Source: Prosthecomicrobium pneumaticum (GTDB taxonomy: Bacteria; Pseudomonadota; Alphaproteobacteria; Rhizobiales; Kaistiaceae). Taken from it: a stretch of 64,000 bases of DNA. Both the position numbers and the translations under genes were made by a program. Every line of letters starts with the position of its first letter. Position 1 is the first letter of the stretch. The stretch spans positions 263,027 through 327,026 of the forward strand of contig NZ_JACHOO010000005.1 of the NCBI RefSeq assembly GCF_014199915.1, given 5' to 3'. Positions 52,511 through 60,238 of the stretch are shown one piece after another. The notes below the pieces were generated by a model that did no database searches, was not told the DNA's origin, and saw only the letters and a program-made list of their open reading frames with translations.

Positions 52511-53152
52511 ATGGCTGCGGTTCGTGTGCTTGCCGATCATCCTGAAGTCGATGCTCGCCTCGCCGAGTTCGGTGTCACGCGCCAGGCGCTGCTTGAGGTC
52601 GTGCGCGGCGTGGTCGCTGCGCGTGCCGACGCGATCGCCGATGATCCCGCTTCTGCGGAGGGGCTGCTCGCCTACATCTACGGCACCCGATATGTGCGGC
52701 AACTTTTCCGGGCAATCGGCTGGGTCAATTATCGCGAGAACAACGTCGAATCCGTCAAGCATCCGGATAGCCCCCTCAAGGTGGTCTATCAAAGTGTCGA
52801 CCTTGCCGCCGACAAGTTGCACAAGCCGCAAGCGGTTTCCGGGAAAGGCTCCGGCGCCGACCGTATCATTGCGGTGGGACAGGCCGGGCTGTTCCCCGAG
52901 GAAGAGATGTCAGCGGTGCGGGATCAGGGGCTGGCGGAACTCCGGACCGGCGTATGGTTCTTCTGCGTGTCGGTTCAAGGTGATGATGTCCGCGCCGAGC
53001 TGTCGCTGCCTTCAGGTATTTCCGGCGGCAATTTCGAGGGCTTTATCGAGCGCATCTTCATCCTCGGTGGTGGTGAATGGCCGGCGGATGCCATCCTTGA
53101 TAGCGATCGTCCGGATGGCATCGAGTTCGAGCCTGCTGTTCTGCGTCGCTAG
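52511..53152 (+). CDS. Unrecognised protein paired with an XRE-ImmA/IrrE gene
   Basis: I do not recognise this 213-residue soluble protein. It begins with a helical part (PEVDARLAEFGVTRQALLEVVRGVV), followed by a segment rich in charged and aromatic residues and a beta-rich end (GVWFFCVSVQGDDVRAELSLP). It has no membrane segment or signal peptide. The ATG at 52511 follows GGGAG, and the next gene begins only 3 nt after its stop, so the two form an operon behind a dyad operator. Position suggests a toxin or effector whose partner is the metallopeptidase. Confidence 0.65.
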   Translation: MAAVRVLADHPEVDARLAEFGVTRQALLEVVRGVVAARADAIADDPASAEGLLAYIYGTRYVRQLFRAIGWVNYRENNVESVKHPDSPLKVVYQSVDLAADKLHKPQAVSGKGSGADRIIAVGQAGLFPEEEMSAVRDQGLAELRTGVWFFCVSVQGDDVRAELSLPSGISGGNFEGFIERIFILGGGEWPADAILDSDRPDGIEFEPAVLRR

Positions 53153-53155
53153 GCC

Positions 53156-54223
53156 ATGTTCAACATTGGCAGAATGGAGCTCGCGCGGAAGCGGCAGCGG
53201 TTGACCGCCAAGGCCCTCGCCGAGCAAGCCGGCATATCGCCGGTCACCCTGTCGCGTGTCGTCAACGGGCAGCAGGTTCCGGATGAAGACACGGTCGACG
53301 GCTTGGTGCGCGCGCTGGGATTCCCGCGGGAGTTCTTCTTCCGGGACGACGCGGCACCGATCAGCGCTGATGCCGCCAGCTTCCGGAGCCTCACGGCGAT
53401 GTCGGCGCGAGAGCGCGATGCGGCGCTCGCGGCTGGCTCACTGGCCTTCGAGATGTCAGCCTGGGTGCGGGAACGGTTCGTTCTGCCGCAGCCAGACCTG
53501 CTCGACCTCAGCCATGAACGCGATCCCGCTGGAGCCGCACGTGCGCTGCGCCAGCATTGGGCGATCGGCGAACGGCCGATCTCGCATATGATCAAGCTGC
53601 TTGAGACGAAGGGCGTCCGCGTCTTCTCGCTGGCCGAGAACACGAAGAATGTGGATGCCTTTTCCTGTTGGCACGATGGCGAGCCGTATGTCTTCCTCAA
53701 CACCTTCAAGACCACGGAGCGCAGTCGGTTCGACGCTGCTCATGAGCTGGCGCACCTTGTCTTGCACAAGCATGGTGGTCCCAATCAAGGGCGCGCTGCC
53801 GAACTCGAGGCACATGCGTTTGCATCGTCGTTCCTGATGCCTCACGACGACGTCGTGGCGACGATCCCATTCGTCCGAAGCCTCGATCAATTGGTGCTCG
53901 CAAAGAGGCGGTGGGGCGTATCCGTCGCTGCGCTTGCGCATCGCCTCCACCGGATCGGCCGGATCTCCGATTGGAACTACCGGACATTCTGCATCCAGAT
54001 AAACAAGCGGTTCGGCGTCAACGAGCCTGACGGCCTTCCACCGGAGCGATCTGCAATATGGCAGCGTGTCCTTACCGAACTTTGGCGGGAAGGCGTGACG
54101 CGCCGGCACGTTGCGGCCCGCTTGGATATCCCTGAGGCAGAACTCGACAATCTACTGTTTGGGCTTACCGGCGATGTGAATCCGCCATCCGTCGGTGGTT
54201 CGTCTCTCCGGCTAGTTCCGTGA
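53156..54223 (+). CDS. XRE-ImmA/IrrE fusion: helix-turn-helix metallopeptidase
   Basis: The 355-residue protein has an N-terminal XRE helix-turn-helix (LTAKALAEQAGISPVTLSRVVNG near residues 14-36) and an ImmA/IrrE zinc peptidase domain. The zinc motif RFDAAHELAHLVLHKHGG lies near residues 190-207 and ASSFLMP follows near 222. ImmA cleaves a phage-type repressor to switch on an ICE, and fused forms act as antitoxins in some toxin-antitoxin pairs. The target here could be the upstream protein or an ICE regulator. Confidence 0.88.
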   Translation: MFNIGRMELARKRQRLTAKALAEQAGISPVTLSRVVNGQQVPDEDTVDGLVRALGFPREFFFRDDAAPISADAASFRSLTAMSARERDAALAAGSLAFEMSAWVRERFVLPQPDLLDLSHERDPAGAARALRQHWAIGERPISHMIKLLETKGVRVFSLAENTKNVDAFSCWHDGEPYVFLNTFKTTERSRFDAAHELAHLVLHKHGGPNQGRAAELEAHAFASSFLMPHDDVVATIPFVRSLDQLVLAKRRWGVSVAALAHRLHRIGRISDWNYRTFCIQINKRFGVNEPDGLPPERSAIWQRVLTELWREGVTRRHVAARLDIPEAELDNLLFGLTGDVNPPSVGGSSLRLVP

Positions 54224-54543
54224 TTGAGCCCGGTAGCTTCGCCGTTGCGGCGCTTCGCCGAAGAACCTGTTGCGGATTCCGTCGAGCGGCCACGCTCCCA
54301 GCTCTCTTCGTATGGCATGGTCTCTTTGCGCTTGCGGCTACCGCTGGTGGGGATCCTGCTTCGCTCCGTGTGACCATCCCCGACATGTGATCCGGCGACG
54401 GCGGTTCCGATGCCTTTTCTTCGCCGGCCGCGTGCGTTCGCGATGCACGTCCTCATCCTGAGAATGGCAGTGACGTCCATCTGCCACGAACCTGTGACAA
54501 CTCCGTACCGCTGCTCGCGTTCCCAAAATGCGTCGCCTATGAC
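54224..54543. other. Gap upstream of leader ORF 3, nothing recognised
   Basis: No gene with family similarity was found in these 320 nt. The copper promoter for the third leader ORF and cusBA must lie here. Two GTGAC copies about 50 bp before the start recall, weakly, the ACGTGAC repeat before leader ORF 1. Confidence 0.4.
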
Positions 54544-54909
54544 ATGTTGCGCTGCATGAAGGTCGCCCCTTGGCTACGCAGGTTGCTCCCGATCCTTGCG
54601 ATCGTGGGGCTCATTGCCGGACCGTTCACCGCGCCGGTGAGCGGCCCCGCGATGGCGGCGGCCTCCGATATGTCCATGTCCGCGATGCCGGACGACATGC
54701 CATGCTGCCCAGACAAGCCGGCCGTTCCGGACTGCCAGAAGACCTGCCCATTGATGGCATTGTGCATGGCCAAGTGCTTCTCGGTCGGGCCGATGCTCTC
54801 AAGCCTGGCTTTCGTTCTGCGGGCCGAGGGCGATGCCATCCGCCCCGGCAGTGACGCCATGGGCGATGCACTCTCGATAGAGCCTCCGGCTCGACCTCCG
54901 CGAACCTAG
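54544..54909 (+). CDS. Exported Cys-rich leader protein 3, CutF/DUF2946-like
   Basis: The 121-residue product has a signal peptide (LRRLLPILAIVGLIAGPFTAP), a Met-containing stretch, and the cysteine series MPCCPDKPAVPDCQKTCPLM then LCMAKC. The C-terminus is IEPPARPPRT. It precedes fixH-cusB-cusA with a hairpin in the gap. Cysteine order differs from leaders 1 and 2, but the signal, paired Cys and PPRT end are shared. The ATG at 54544 or one at 54556 may be used. Confidence 0.65.
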   Translation: MLRCMKVAPWLRRLLPILAIVGLIAGPFTAPVSGPAMAAASDMSMSAMPDDMPCCPDKPAVPDCQKTCPLMALCMAKCFSVGPMLSSLAFVLRAEGDAIRPGSDAMGDALSIEPPARPPRT

Positions 54910-54916
54910 AACATCG

Positions 54917-54934
54917 CCGGCGTTTGCGCGCCGG
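54917..54934. promoter_or_regulatory. Hairpin after leader ORF 3
   Basis: CCGGCG (54917-54922) and CGCCGG (54929-54934) pair around TTTGCG, 7 nt after the leader stop codon, as with leader ORF 2. It may work with translation of the leader. Confidence 0.45.
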
Positions 54935-55040
54935 TTCGTGCCGCCCCAGCGAGACTCGGGCGGCCGAGAGCGCGTGGCCGTAGGCCGCGCAACGCCGGGC
55001 CATGCGCACGGTGCTCCGATCAATCTGGGATTTTCAGACC

Positions 55041-55448
55041 ATGACAACTTCTTCTATGAAGCGCGCCGCTGTGGCGGCGCTCGCGGCCGCGCTTTCCGTG
55101 GCGGCCCTCTCGACGGCGCGTGCCGACATCACGGACTACGAGTTCCGGCTCGTTCAGACGGACATCAAGCAGGGCAACGGCGCCATCGTCGCTGTCCGGC
55201 TCGTCGACAAACGATCCGGCAAGGCGGTTCCCGACGCGGTGATCTTCGCGACCCGAATCGACATGGCGCCTGACGGCATGGAGACGATGGTAGCGCCGAT
55301 CGAGGCTCTCCCGTCGACCGAGCCGGGTGTCTATCGCTTCAAGGCCAATCTGATGATGGCTGGCGGCTGGCGCCTTTCGCTCGGCGCCAAGATCCAGGGT
55401 GAGACCGGCACGATCGAGAACAAGCTGGTCCTCAAGGCCACGCCATGA
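55041..55448 (+). CDS. FixH/YtkA-like exported protein
   Basis: The 135-residue protein has a signal peptide (about 1-29, ending STARA) and an immunoglobulin-like FixH/YtkA domain: VRLVDKRSGKAVPDAVIFATRIDM followed by PGVYRFKANLMMAGGWRLSLGAK. Such proteins often precede heavy-metal RND pumps. It overlaps cusB by 4 bp. A role in copper handling is inferred from position. Confidence 0.82.
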   Translation: MTTSSMKRAAVAALAAALSVAALSTARADITDYEFRLVQTDIKQGNGAIVAVRLVDKRSGKAVPDAVIFATRIDMAPDGMETMVAPIEALPSTEPGVYRFKANLMMAGGWRLSLGAKIQGETGTIENKLVLKATP

Positions 55449-56857
55449 AACGGATCGCCCTTACGGGCCTCGCCCTCGCCGCCATATCGGCGGCGGGGGT
55501 CGGAGGCTATTGGGCCGGCGTTCGGGGTCTACCCGCGCCCGGCCTTCGCGAGTTGTTCGATGCCGCAGGCATTCCGGCGGTGGCCGAACCGACCGGCACG
55601 GGAACCGTGATCTATTATCAGGATCCCGACGGCAAGCCCGCCTATTCGGCGACCCCGCGCCAGACCGAGGACGGCCGGGCATTCCGCGCCGTTCGCGCCG
55701 GCGAGGACGTGAGCTTCGAGGACAAGCCGCCAGTGATGGCCGAGGTGGCGAGCCCGCGGCGCGTCCTCTACTACCGCAATCCAATGGGTCTGCCGGATAC
55801 CTCGCCGGTGCCGAAGAAGGACTCGATGGGGATGGACTACATCCCCGTCCACGAGGGCGAGGACGACGACGGTACGGTCGTGAAGGTCTCGCTCGGCAAG
55901 CTGCAGCGGACGGGCGTGCGTTCGGAGCTGGTCGGGCGGCGTGTCGTCGGCAGGCTGGTGCGGGTGCCGGGAATGGTCCAGCTCGACGAGCGGCGCGTCT
56001 CCGTGGTTGCAACGCGGAGCGACGCTTTCATCAACGAGGTGGCGGACGTCACCACGGGCGACCGGGTGACGAAGGGCCAGATGCTGCTCCGGATCTATGC
56101 GCCGGATATCGCCACCGCCGGCGCCCAACTCCTCACCGATCTCAATAGCGGCGGCCGCGATAGCGCTCTCGGAGGCGCCCGCCAACGCCTGGAGAATCTC
56201 GGCCTCCCGCCCGAGGCGATCGCCGACATTGAGCGCACCCGCAAGGTGCCGCTGTCGATGATCTGGCGGGCGCCGAGCGATGGCATCGTGCTCGAACGCA
56301 ATGTCGTCGACGGTATGAAAGCGGCGCCGGGCGATGTGCTGTTCCGCCTTGCCGACATCTCGACCATTTGGGTGCTGGCGGATGTGCCGGAGTTCGATCT
56401 TGGGGCCGTTCGGCTTGGCGCGCCGGTCACGATAGGGGTGCGGAGCCTACCGGGACGCAGCCTCAGTGGCCGCGTGTCGCTGATCTACCCGCAGGTCGGC
56501 GAAGCCACGCGGGCCACAAAAGTGCGGATCGAGATCGCCAATCCCGACGGCGCGCTGCTGCCCAACATGTACGCCGAGGTAGAGATCGGCACCGGCGCTG
56601 CCGCTCCAGTCGTCGCCGTGCCGGACGACGCCGTCATCGACACCGGCACAAGGCAAGTGGTGATCCTCGACCGCGGCGAAGGCCGGTTCGAGCCGCGCGC
56701 GGTGAAGATCGGCTTGCGCGGCGAAGGCTTCACCGAGATCCGCGACGGCCTCGCCGAGGGCGACCGAGTCGTGGTCGCGGCTAATTTCCTGATCGACGCC
56801 GAGAGTAATCTGAAGGCGGCGCTGCGCGGCCTGACACCTGCGAAGGCACAGCCATGA
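55445..56857 (+). CDS. cusB: CusB-like periplasmic adaptor of an RND copper pump
   Basis: The 470-residue adaptor has an N-terminal membrane anchor and a heavy-metal-binding domain YYRNPMGLPDTSPVPKKDSMGM at about residues 109-130. A degenerate copy of the same domain (IYYQDPDGKPAYSA) lies at 57-70. The membrane-fusion part has SMIWRAPSDGIVLERNVVDGM and a C-terminal GLAEGDRVVVAANFLIDAES. It links CusA to the TolC-type channel. It overlaps cusA by 4 bp. Confidence 0.93.
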   Translation: MKRIALTGLALAAISAAGVGGYWAGVRGLPAPGLRELFDAAGIPAVAEPTGTGTVIYYQDPDGKPAYSATPRQTEDGRAFRAVRAGEDVSFEDKPPVMAEVASPRRVLYYRNPMGLPDTSPVPKKDSMGMDYIPVHEGEDDDGTVVKVSLGKLQRTGVRSELVGRRVVGRLVRVPGMVQLDERRVSVVATRSDAFINEVADVTTGDRVTKGQMLLRIYAPDIATAGAQLLTDLNSGGRDSALGGARQRLENLGLPPEAIADIERTRKVPLSMIWRAPSDGIVLERNVVDGMKAAPGDVLFRLADISTIWVLADVPEFDLGAVRLGAPVTIGVRSLPGRSLSGRVSLIYPQVGEATRATKVRIEIANPDGALLPNMYAEVEIGTGAAAPVVAVPDDAVIDTGTRQVVILDRGEGRFEPRAVKIGLRGEGFTEIRDGLAEGDRVVVAANFLIDAESNLKAALRGLTPAKAQP

Positions 56858-59800
56858 TCGCCCGCCTCATCGGCTGGTCCGCCCGCAACCTCGTGCTGGT
56901 TTTTGTCGGTACGGCCTTCGCCGTCGCTGCCGGGCTTTATGCACTGAAGACGCTGCCGCTCGACGCCATCCCCGACCTCTCCGACGTGCAGGTGATCGTC
57001 TACACCGACTATCCCGGCCAGGCCCCGCAGGTGGTCGAGGACCAGGTCACCTATCCGCTCACCACGTCCATGCTGACAGTGCCGAAATCGAAGGTGGTGC
57101 GCGGCTTCTCCTTCTTCGGCGTCTCCTTCGTCTATGTGATCTTCGAGGATGGCACCGATCCTTATTGGGCACGGAGCCGCGTGCTGGAATATCTCAACGC
57201 CGCCGCGCAGCGCCTGCCGGCGGGCGTCACCCCGACCCTCGGGCCGGATGCGACCGGTGTCGGCTGGATCTACCAATACGCCGTCGTCGCCAAGGAGATG
57301 ACGCTTGCCGAGCTGCGCTCGCTGCAGGATTGGGTGATCCGCTTCGGCGCCTCCAAGGCGGAGGGCGTTGCCGAGGTCGCCAGCGTCGGCGGCTTCGTGA
57401 AGCAATATTCGATCGTGGTCGATCCGAACCGGCTGCGGGCGCTGGGCATCCCGCTCGACAAGGTGCGCGACGCCGTAAAGGCGAGCAACACCGATGTCGG
57501 CGGGCGCACCGTCGAGCTCTCCGAGTTCGAGTTCATGGTGCGCGGCAGGGGCTATCTCCGCAGCGTCGCCGATATCGAGAACGTGGTGCTGAAGACCGAC
57601 CGCGGCGTGTCGCTGCGGGTGAAGGATGTCGCCCGCGTCGAGATCGGACCGGACGAGCGGCGCGGCATCACCGAGCTCAATGGCGAGGGCGAAGTCGCCA
57701 GCGGCATCGTGCTGCAGCGCTTCGGCGCCAATGCGTTGACGGTGATCGAGAACGTCAAGGCACGGCTCGCCGAGATCGCCTCCAGCCTGCCGAAAGGCGC
57801 CGAGATCGTCCCGGTCTATGATCGCTCCGGATTGATCGACCGGGCGATCGAGACGCTGAAGGGGACGCTGATCGAGGAGAGCATCATCGTCGCGCTGGTC
57901 TGCGTGGTGTTCCTGCTGCATCTGCGCAGCGCGTTGGTCGCGATCCTGATGCTGCCGGTCGGCATATTGATGGCGTTCGCGGCGATGAAGGCGATCGGGC
58001 TCGGCTCCAACATCATGAGCCTGGGCGGCATCGCCATCGCGGTGGGCGCCATGATCGACGCCGCCATCGTGATGATCGAGAACGCCCACAAGCATCTGGA
58101 GCGCGCGTCACCGGACAAGCCGCGGGTCGAGATCCTGATCGAGGCGGCGAGCCAGGTCGGTCCGGCGCTGTTCTTCAGCCTGCTCGTCATCACCGTCTCC
58201 TTCCTGCCGATCTTCACGCTGGAATCGCAGGAAGGCCGGATGTTCGGCCCGCTCGCCTTCACCAAGACCTTCGCCATGGCAGCCTCGGCCCTTCTGTCGG
58301 TGACGCTGGTGCCGGCTTTGATGGTCGTCTTCGTGCGCGGCCGGATCATCCCGGAGCACAGGAACCCGATCAACCGCTTCCTGATCTGGGTCTACCGGCC
58401 GGTCATAAGCGGCGTGCTCAAGGCGAAGACGCTCACCATCCTCATCGCCCTCATCGTGCTCGGGGTGACGCTCTGGCCGGCGCGCCAGCTCGGTTCGGAG
58501 TTCATGCCGAATCTCGACGAAGGCACGTTGATGTATATGCCGACCACCTTGCCGGGTATCTCCATCACCAAGGCCGCCGAGCTACTGCAGGTGCAGGACC
58601 GGATCATCAAGAGCTTCCCGGAGGTGGCCTCGGTCTATGGCAAAGCGGGGCGAGCATTGACCGCGACCGATCCGGCCCCGACCGAGATGTTCGAGACCAT
58701 CATCAATCTGAAGCCGAAGAGCGAATGGCGGCCCGGCGTCACCATCGACAGCCTGAAGGCCGAGATGGACCAGGCGTTGCAGTTCCCAGGTGTCTCCAAT
58801 GCCTGGACGATGCCGATCCGCGCTCGCATCGACATGCTTGCCACCGGCATTCGTACGCCGGTCGGCGTCAAGGTGTTCGGCACCGATCTCAGCCAGATGG
58901 AACAGAGTGCCCGCGAGATCGAGCGGGTGCTGCGGTCCGTGCGGGGCACGTCCAGCGCCTATGCCGAGCGGGTGATCGGCGGCTACTATCTCGACATCGT
59001 GCCGGACCGGGAAACGCTCGGCCGCTACGGCCTGGCCGTCGGCGACGTCCAGAGCGTGATCGCGACCGCGCTCGGGGCCGAGACGGTGACGACCACGGTG
59101 GAGGGGCGCGAGCGCTATGGCGTGACCATCCGCTATCCGCGCGACTTCCGGAGCGATCCGCAATCGATCGCCCGCGACGTGCAGGTGCCGCTGCCGGGCG
59201 GCGGCACGGTGCCGCTCGGCGAAGTCGCCAAGGTCGAGCTGACGCGCGGCGCGACCTCGATCCGCACCGAGAACGGCCAGCTCGCGGTCTATGTCTTCGT
59301 CGATATCGCCGGCCGCGACCTTGGCGGCTATGTCGCGGAGGCTCAAGCGGCGGTGGCGAACGAGGTCAAGCTGCCGCCCGGAACCTACGTCTCGTGGAGC
59401 GGCCAGTTCGAATATCTGCAGCGCGCCGAAGCGCGGCTGAAGATCGTCGTGCCGGTGACGCTGCTGGTCATTTTCCTGCTGCTTTACCTCAACTTCCGGG
59501 CCCTGACGGAAACGCTCATCGTCATGCTATCGCTGCCCTTCGCGCTGGTCGGCGGCATCTGGCTGATGTGGTGGCTCGGCTTCAACATGTCTGTTGCCGT
59601 GGCGGTCGGCTTCATCGCGCTTGCCGGCGTCGCCGCCGAGACCGGCGTCATCATGCTGATCTATCTCGAACAGGCGATGGCGGAGCTGAAGGCCGAGCGG
59701 GTGGCGGAAGGGCGGCCTTTCACCCGGACCGACCTCTACCAGGCGATCATGCTCGGAGCTGTAGAGCGCGTCCGGCCGAAGATGATGACGGTCATCGCCA

Positions 59801-60030
59801 TTACGGCCGGGCTCGTCCCGATCCTGTGGAGCACCGGCACGGGCTCGGAAGTGATGCAACGCATTGCGGTGCCGATGATAGGCGGCATGGTGTCGTCGAC
59901 GGTGCTGACGCTGGTCGTGATCCCCGCTGTCTATGGACTGATCAAAGGCTGGCGGTTGCCGCGGACCGTCACCGCCGACGAGAGGGCAATCGAACAGGGG
60001 CCAGCCGGCCTCAAGGCTGCCGCCAAATGA
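56854..60030 (+). CDS. cusA: CusA-like heavy-metal RND efflux pump
   Basis: The 1058-residue inner-membrane pump of the CusA/CzcA family has the N-terminal TLPLDAIPDLSDVQVIVYTDYPG. The first membrane domain contains LGGIAIAVGAMIDAAIVMIENAHK, and the second contains VGFIALAGVAAETGVIMLIYLEQ. MPIRARIDMLATGIRTPVGVK is typical of Cu/Ag pumps. It exports Cu(I) from the periplasm by proton exchange. No outer-membrane gene follows, so it probably uses the TolC encoded at 47-48.5 kb. Confidence 0.95.
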   Translation: MIARLIGWSARNLVLVFVGTAFAVAAGLYALKTLPLDAIPDLSDVQVIVYTDYPGQAPQVVEDQVTYPLTTSMLTVPKSKVVRGFSFFGVSFVYVIFEDGTDPYWARSRVLEYLNAAAQRLPAGVTPTLGPDATGVGWIYQYAVVAKEMTLAELRSLQDWVIRFGASKAEGVAEVASVGGFVKQYSIVVDPNRLRALGIPLDKVRDAVKASNTDVGGRTVELSEFEFMVRGRGYLRSVADIENVVLKTDRGVSLRVKDVARVEIGPDERRGITELNGEGEVASGIVLQRFGANALTVIENVKARLAEIASSLPKGAEIVPVYDRSGLIDRAIETLKGTLIEESIIVALVCVVFLLHLRSALVAILMLPVGILMAFAAMKAIGLGSNIMSLGGIAIAVGAMIDAAIVMIENAHKHLERASPDKPRVEILIEAASQVGPALFFSLLVITVSFLPIFTLESQEGRMFGPLAFTKTFAMAASALLSVTLVPALMVVFVRGRIIPEHRNPINRFLIWVYRPVISGVLKAKTLTILIALIVLGVTLWPARQLGSEFMPNLDEGTLMYMPTTLPGISITKAAELLQVQDRIIKSFPEVASVYGKAGRALTATDPAPTEMFETIINLKPKSEWRPGVTIDSLKAEMDQALQFPGVSNAWTMPIRARIDMLATGIRTPVGVKVFGTDLSQMEQSAREIERVLRSVRGTSSAYAERVIGGYYLDIVPDRETLGRYGLAVGDVQSVIATALGAETVTTTVEGRERYGVTIRYPRDFRSDPQSIARDVQVPLPGGGTVPLGEVAKVELTRGATSIRTENGQLAVYVFVDIAGRDLGGYVAEAQAAVANEVKLPPGTYVSWSGQFEYLQRAEARLKIVVPVTLLVIFLLLYLNFRALTETLIVMLSLPFALVGGIWLMWWLGFNMSVAVAVGFIALAGVAAETGVIMLIYLEQAMAELKAERVAEGRPFTRTDLYQAIMLGAVERVRPKMMTVIAITAGLVPILWSTGTGSEVMQRIAVPMIGGMVSSTVLTLVVIPAVYGLIKGWRLPRTVTADERAIEQGPAGLKAAAK

Positions 60031-60042
60031 GAGGAGGTTCCA

Positions 60043-60159
60043 ATGATGCACGACATGATGGGATCCATGGGATGGGGCATGGGCCTTGCCGGCCTGATCG
60101 GCATCCTCGTCTTGGTGCTGGTGATCGCTGCCCTCACGAAATACGTCTTCTTTCGGTGA
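60043..60159 (+). CDS. Small Met-rich membrane protein after cusA
   Basis: A strong GAGGAGG at 60031-60037 precedes this 38-residue frame. The product starts MMHDMMGSMGWGMG, with six Met in the first 14 residues, continues as one hydrophobic helix and ends TKYVFFR. It is probably a single-pass peptide with a Met-rich end in the periplasm, able to touch copper. No family is recognised. It is a likely member of the cus operon because spacing and binding site are good. Confidence 0.65.
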   Translation: MMHDMMGSMGWGMGLAGLIGILVLVLVIAALTKYVFFR

Positions 60160-60167
60160 GGAGCGTC

Positions 60168-60238
60168 ATGCGCAGCTTCGATCGGAAGCTGGACGCGAGG
60201 AAACAGCCAGCGAAAGGAGAAGCGCCATGACAACCAGG
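60168..60238 (+). other. Short frames at the cut end of the cus operon
   Basis: A 20-codon frame (60168-60230, beginning MRSFDRKLD) has GGAG upstream and is followed by AAAGGAG and a new ATG at 60227. That second frame begins MTTRLGNF and then runs antisense into the integrase gene. The operon therefore seems to have been cut by the junction with the integrase module, and the gene starting at 60227 lost its body. Confidence 0.45.

Noticed and set aside
56485-58095. A 536-codon open frame on the minus strand inside cusB-cusA.
   Set aside because: It is antisense to two well-supported genes and its His- and Asp-rich sequence is a typical reverse shadow.
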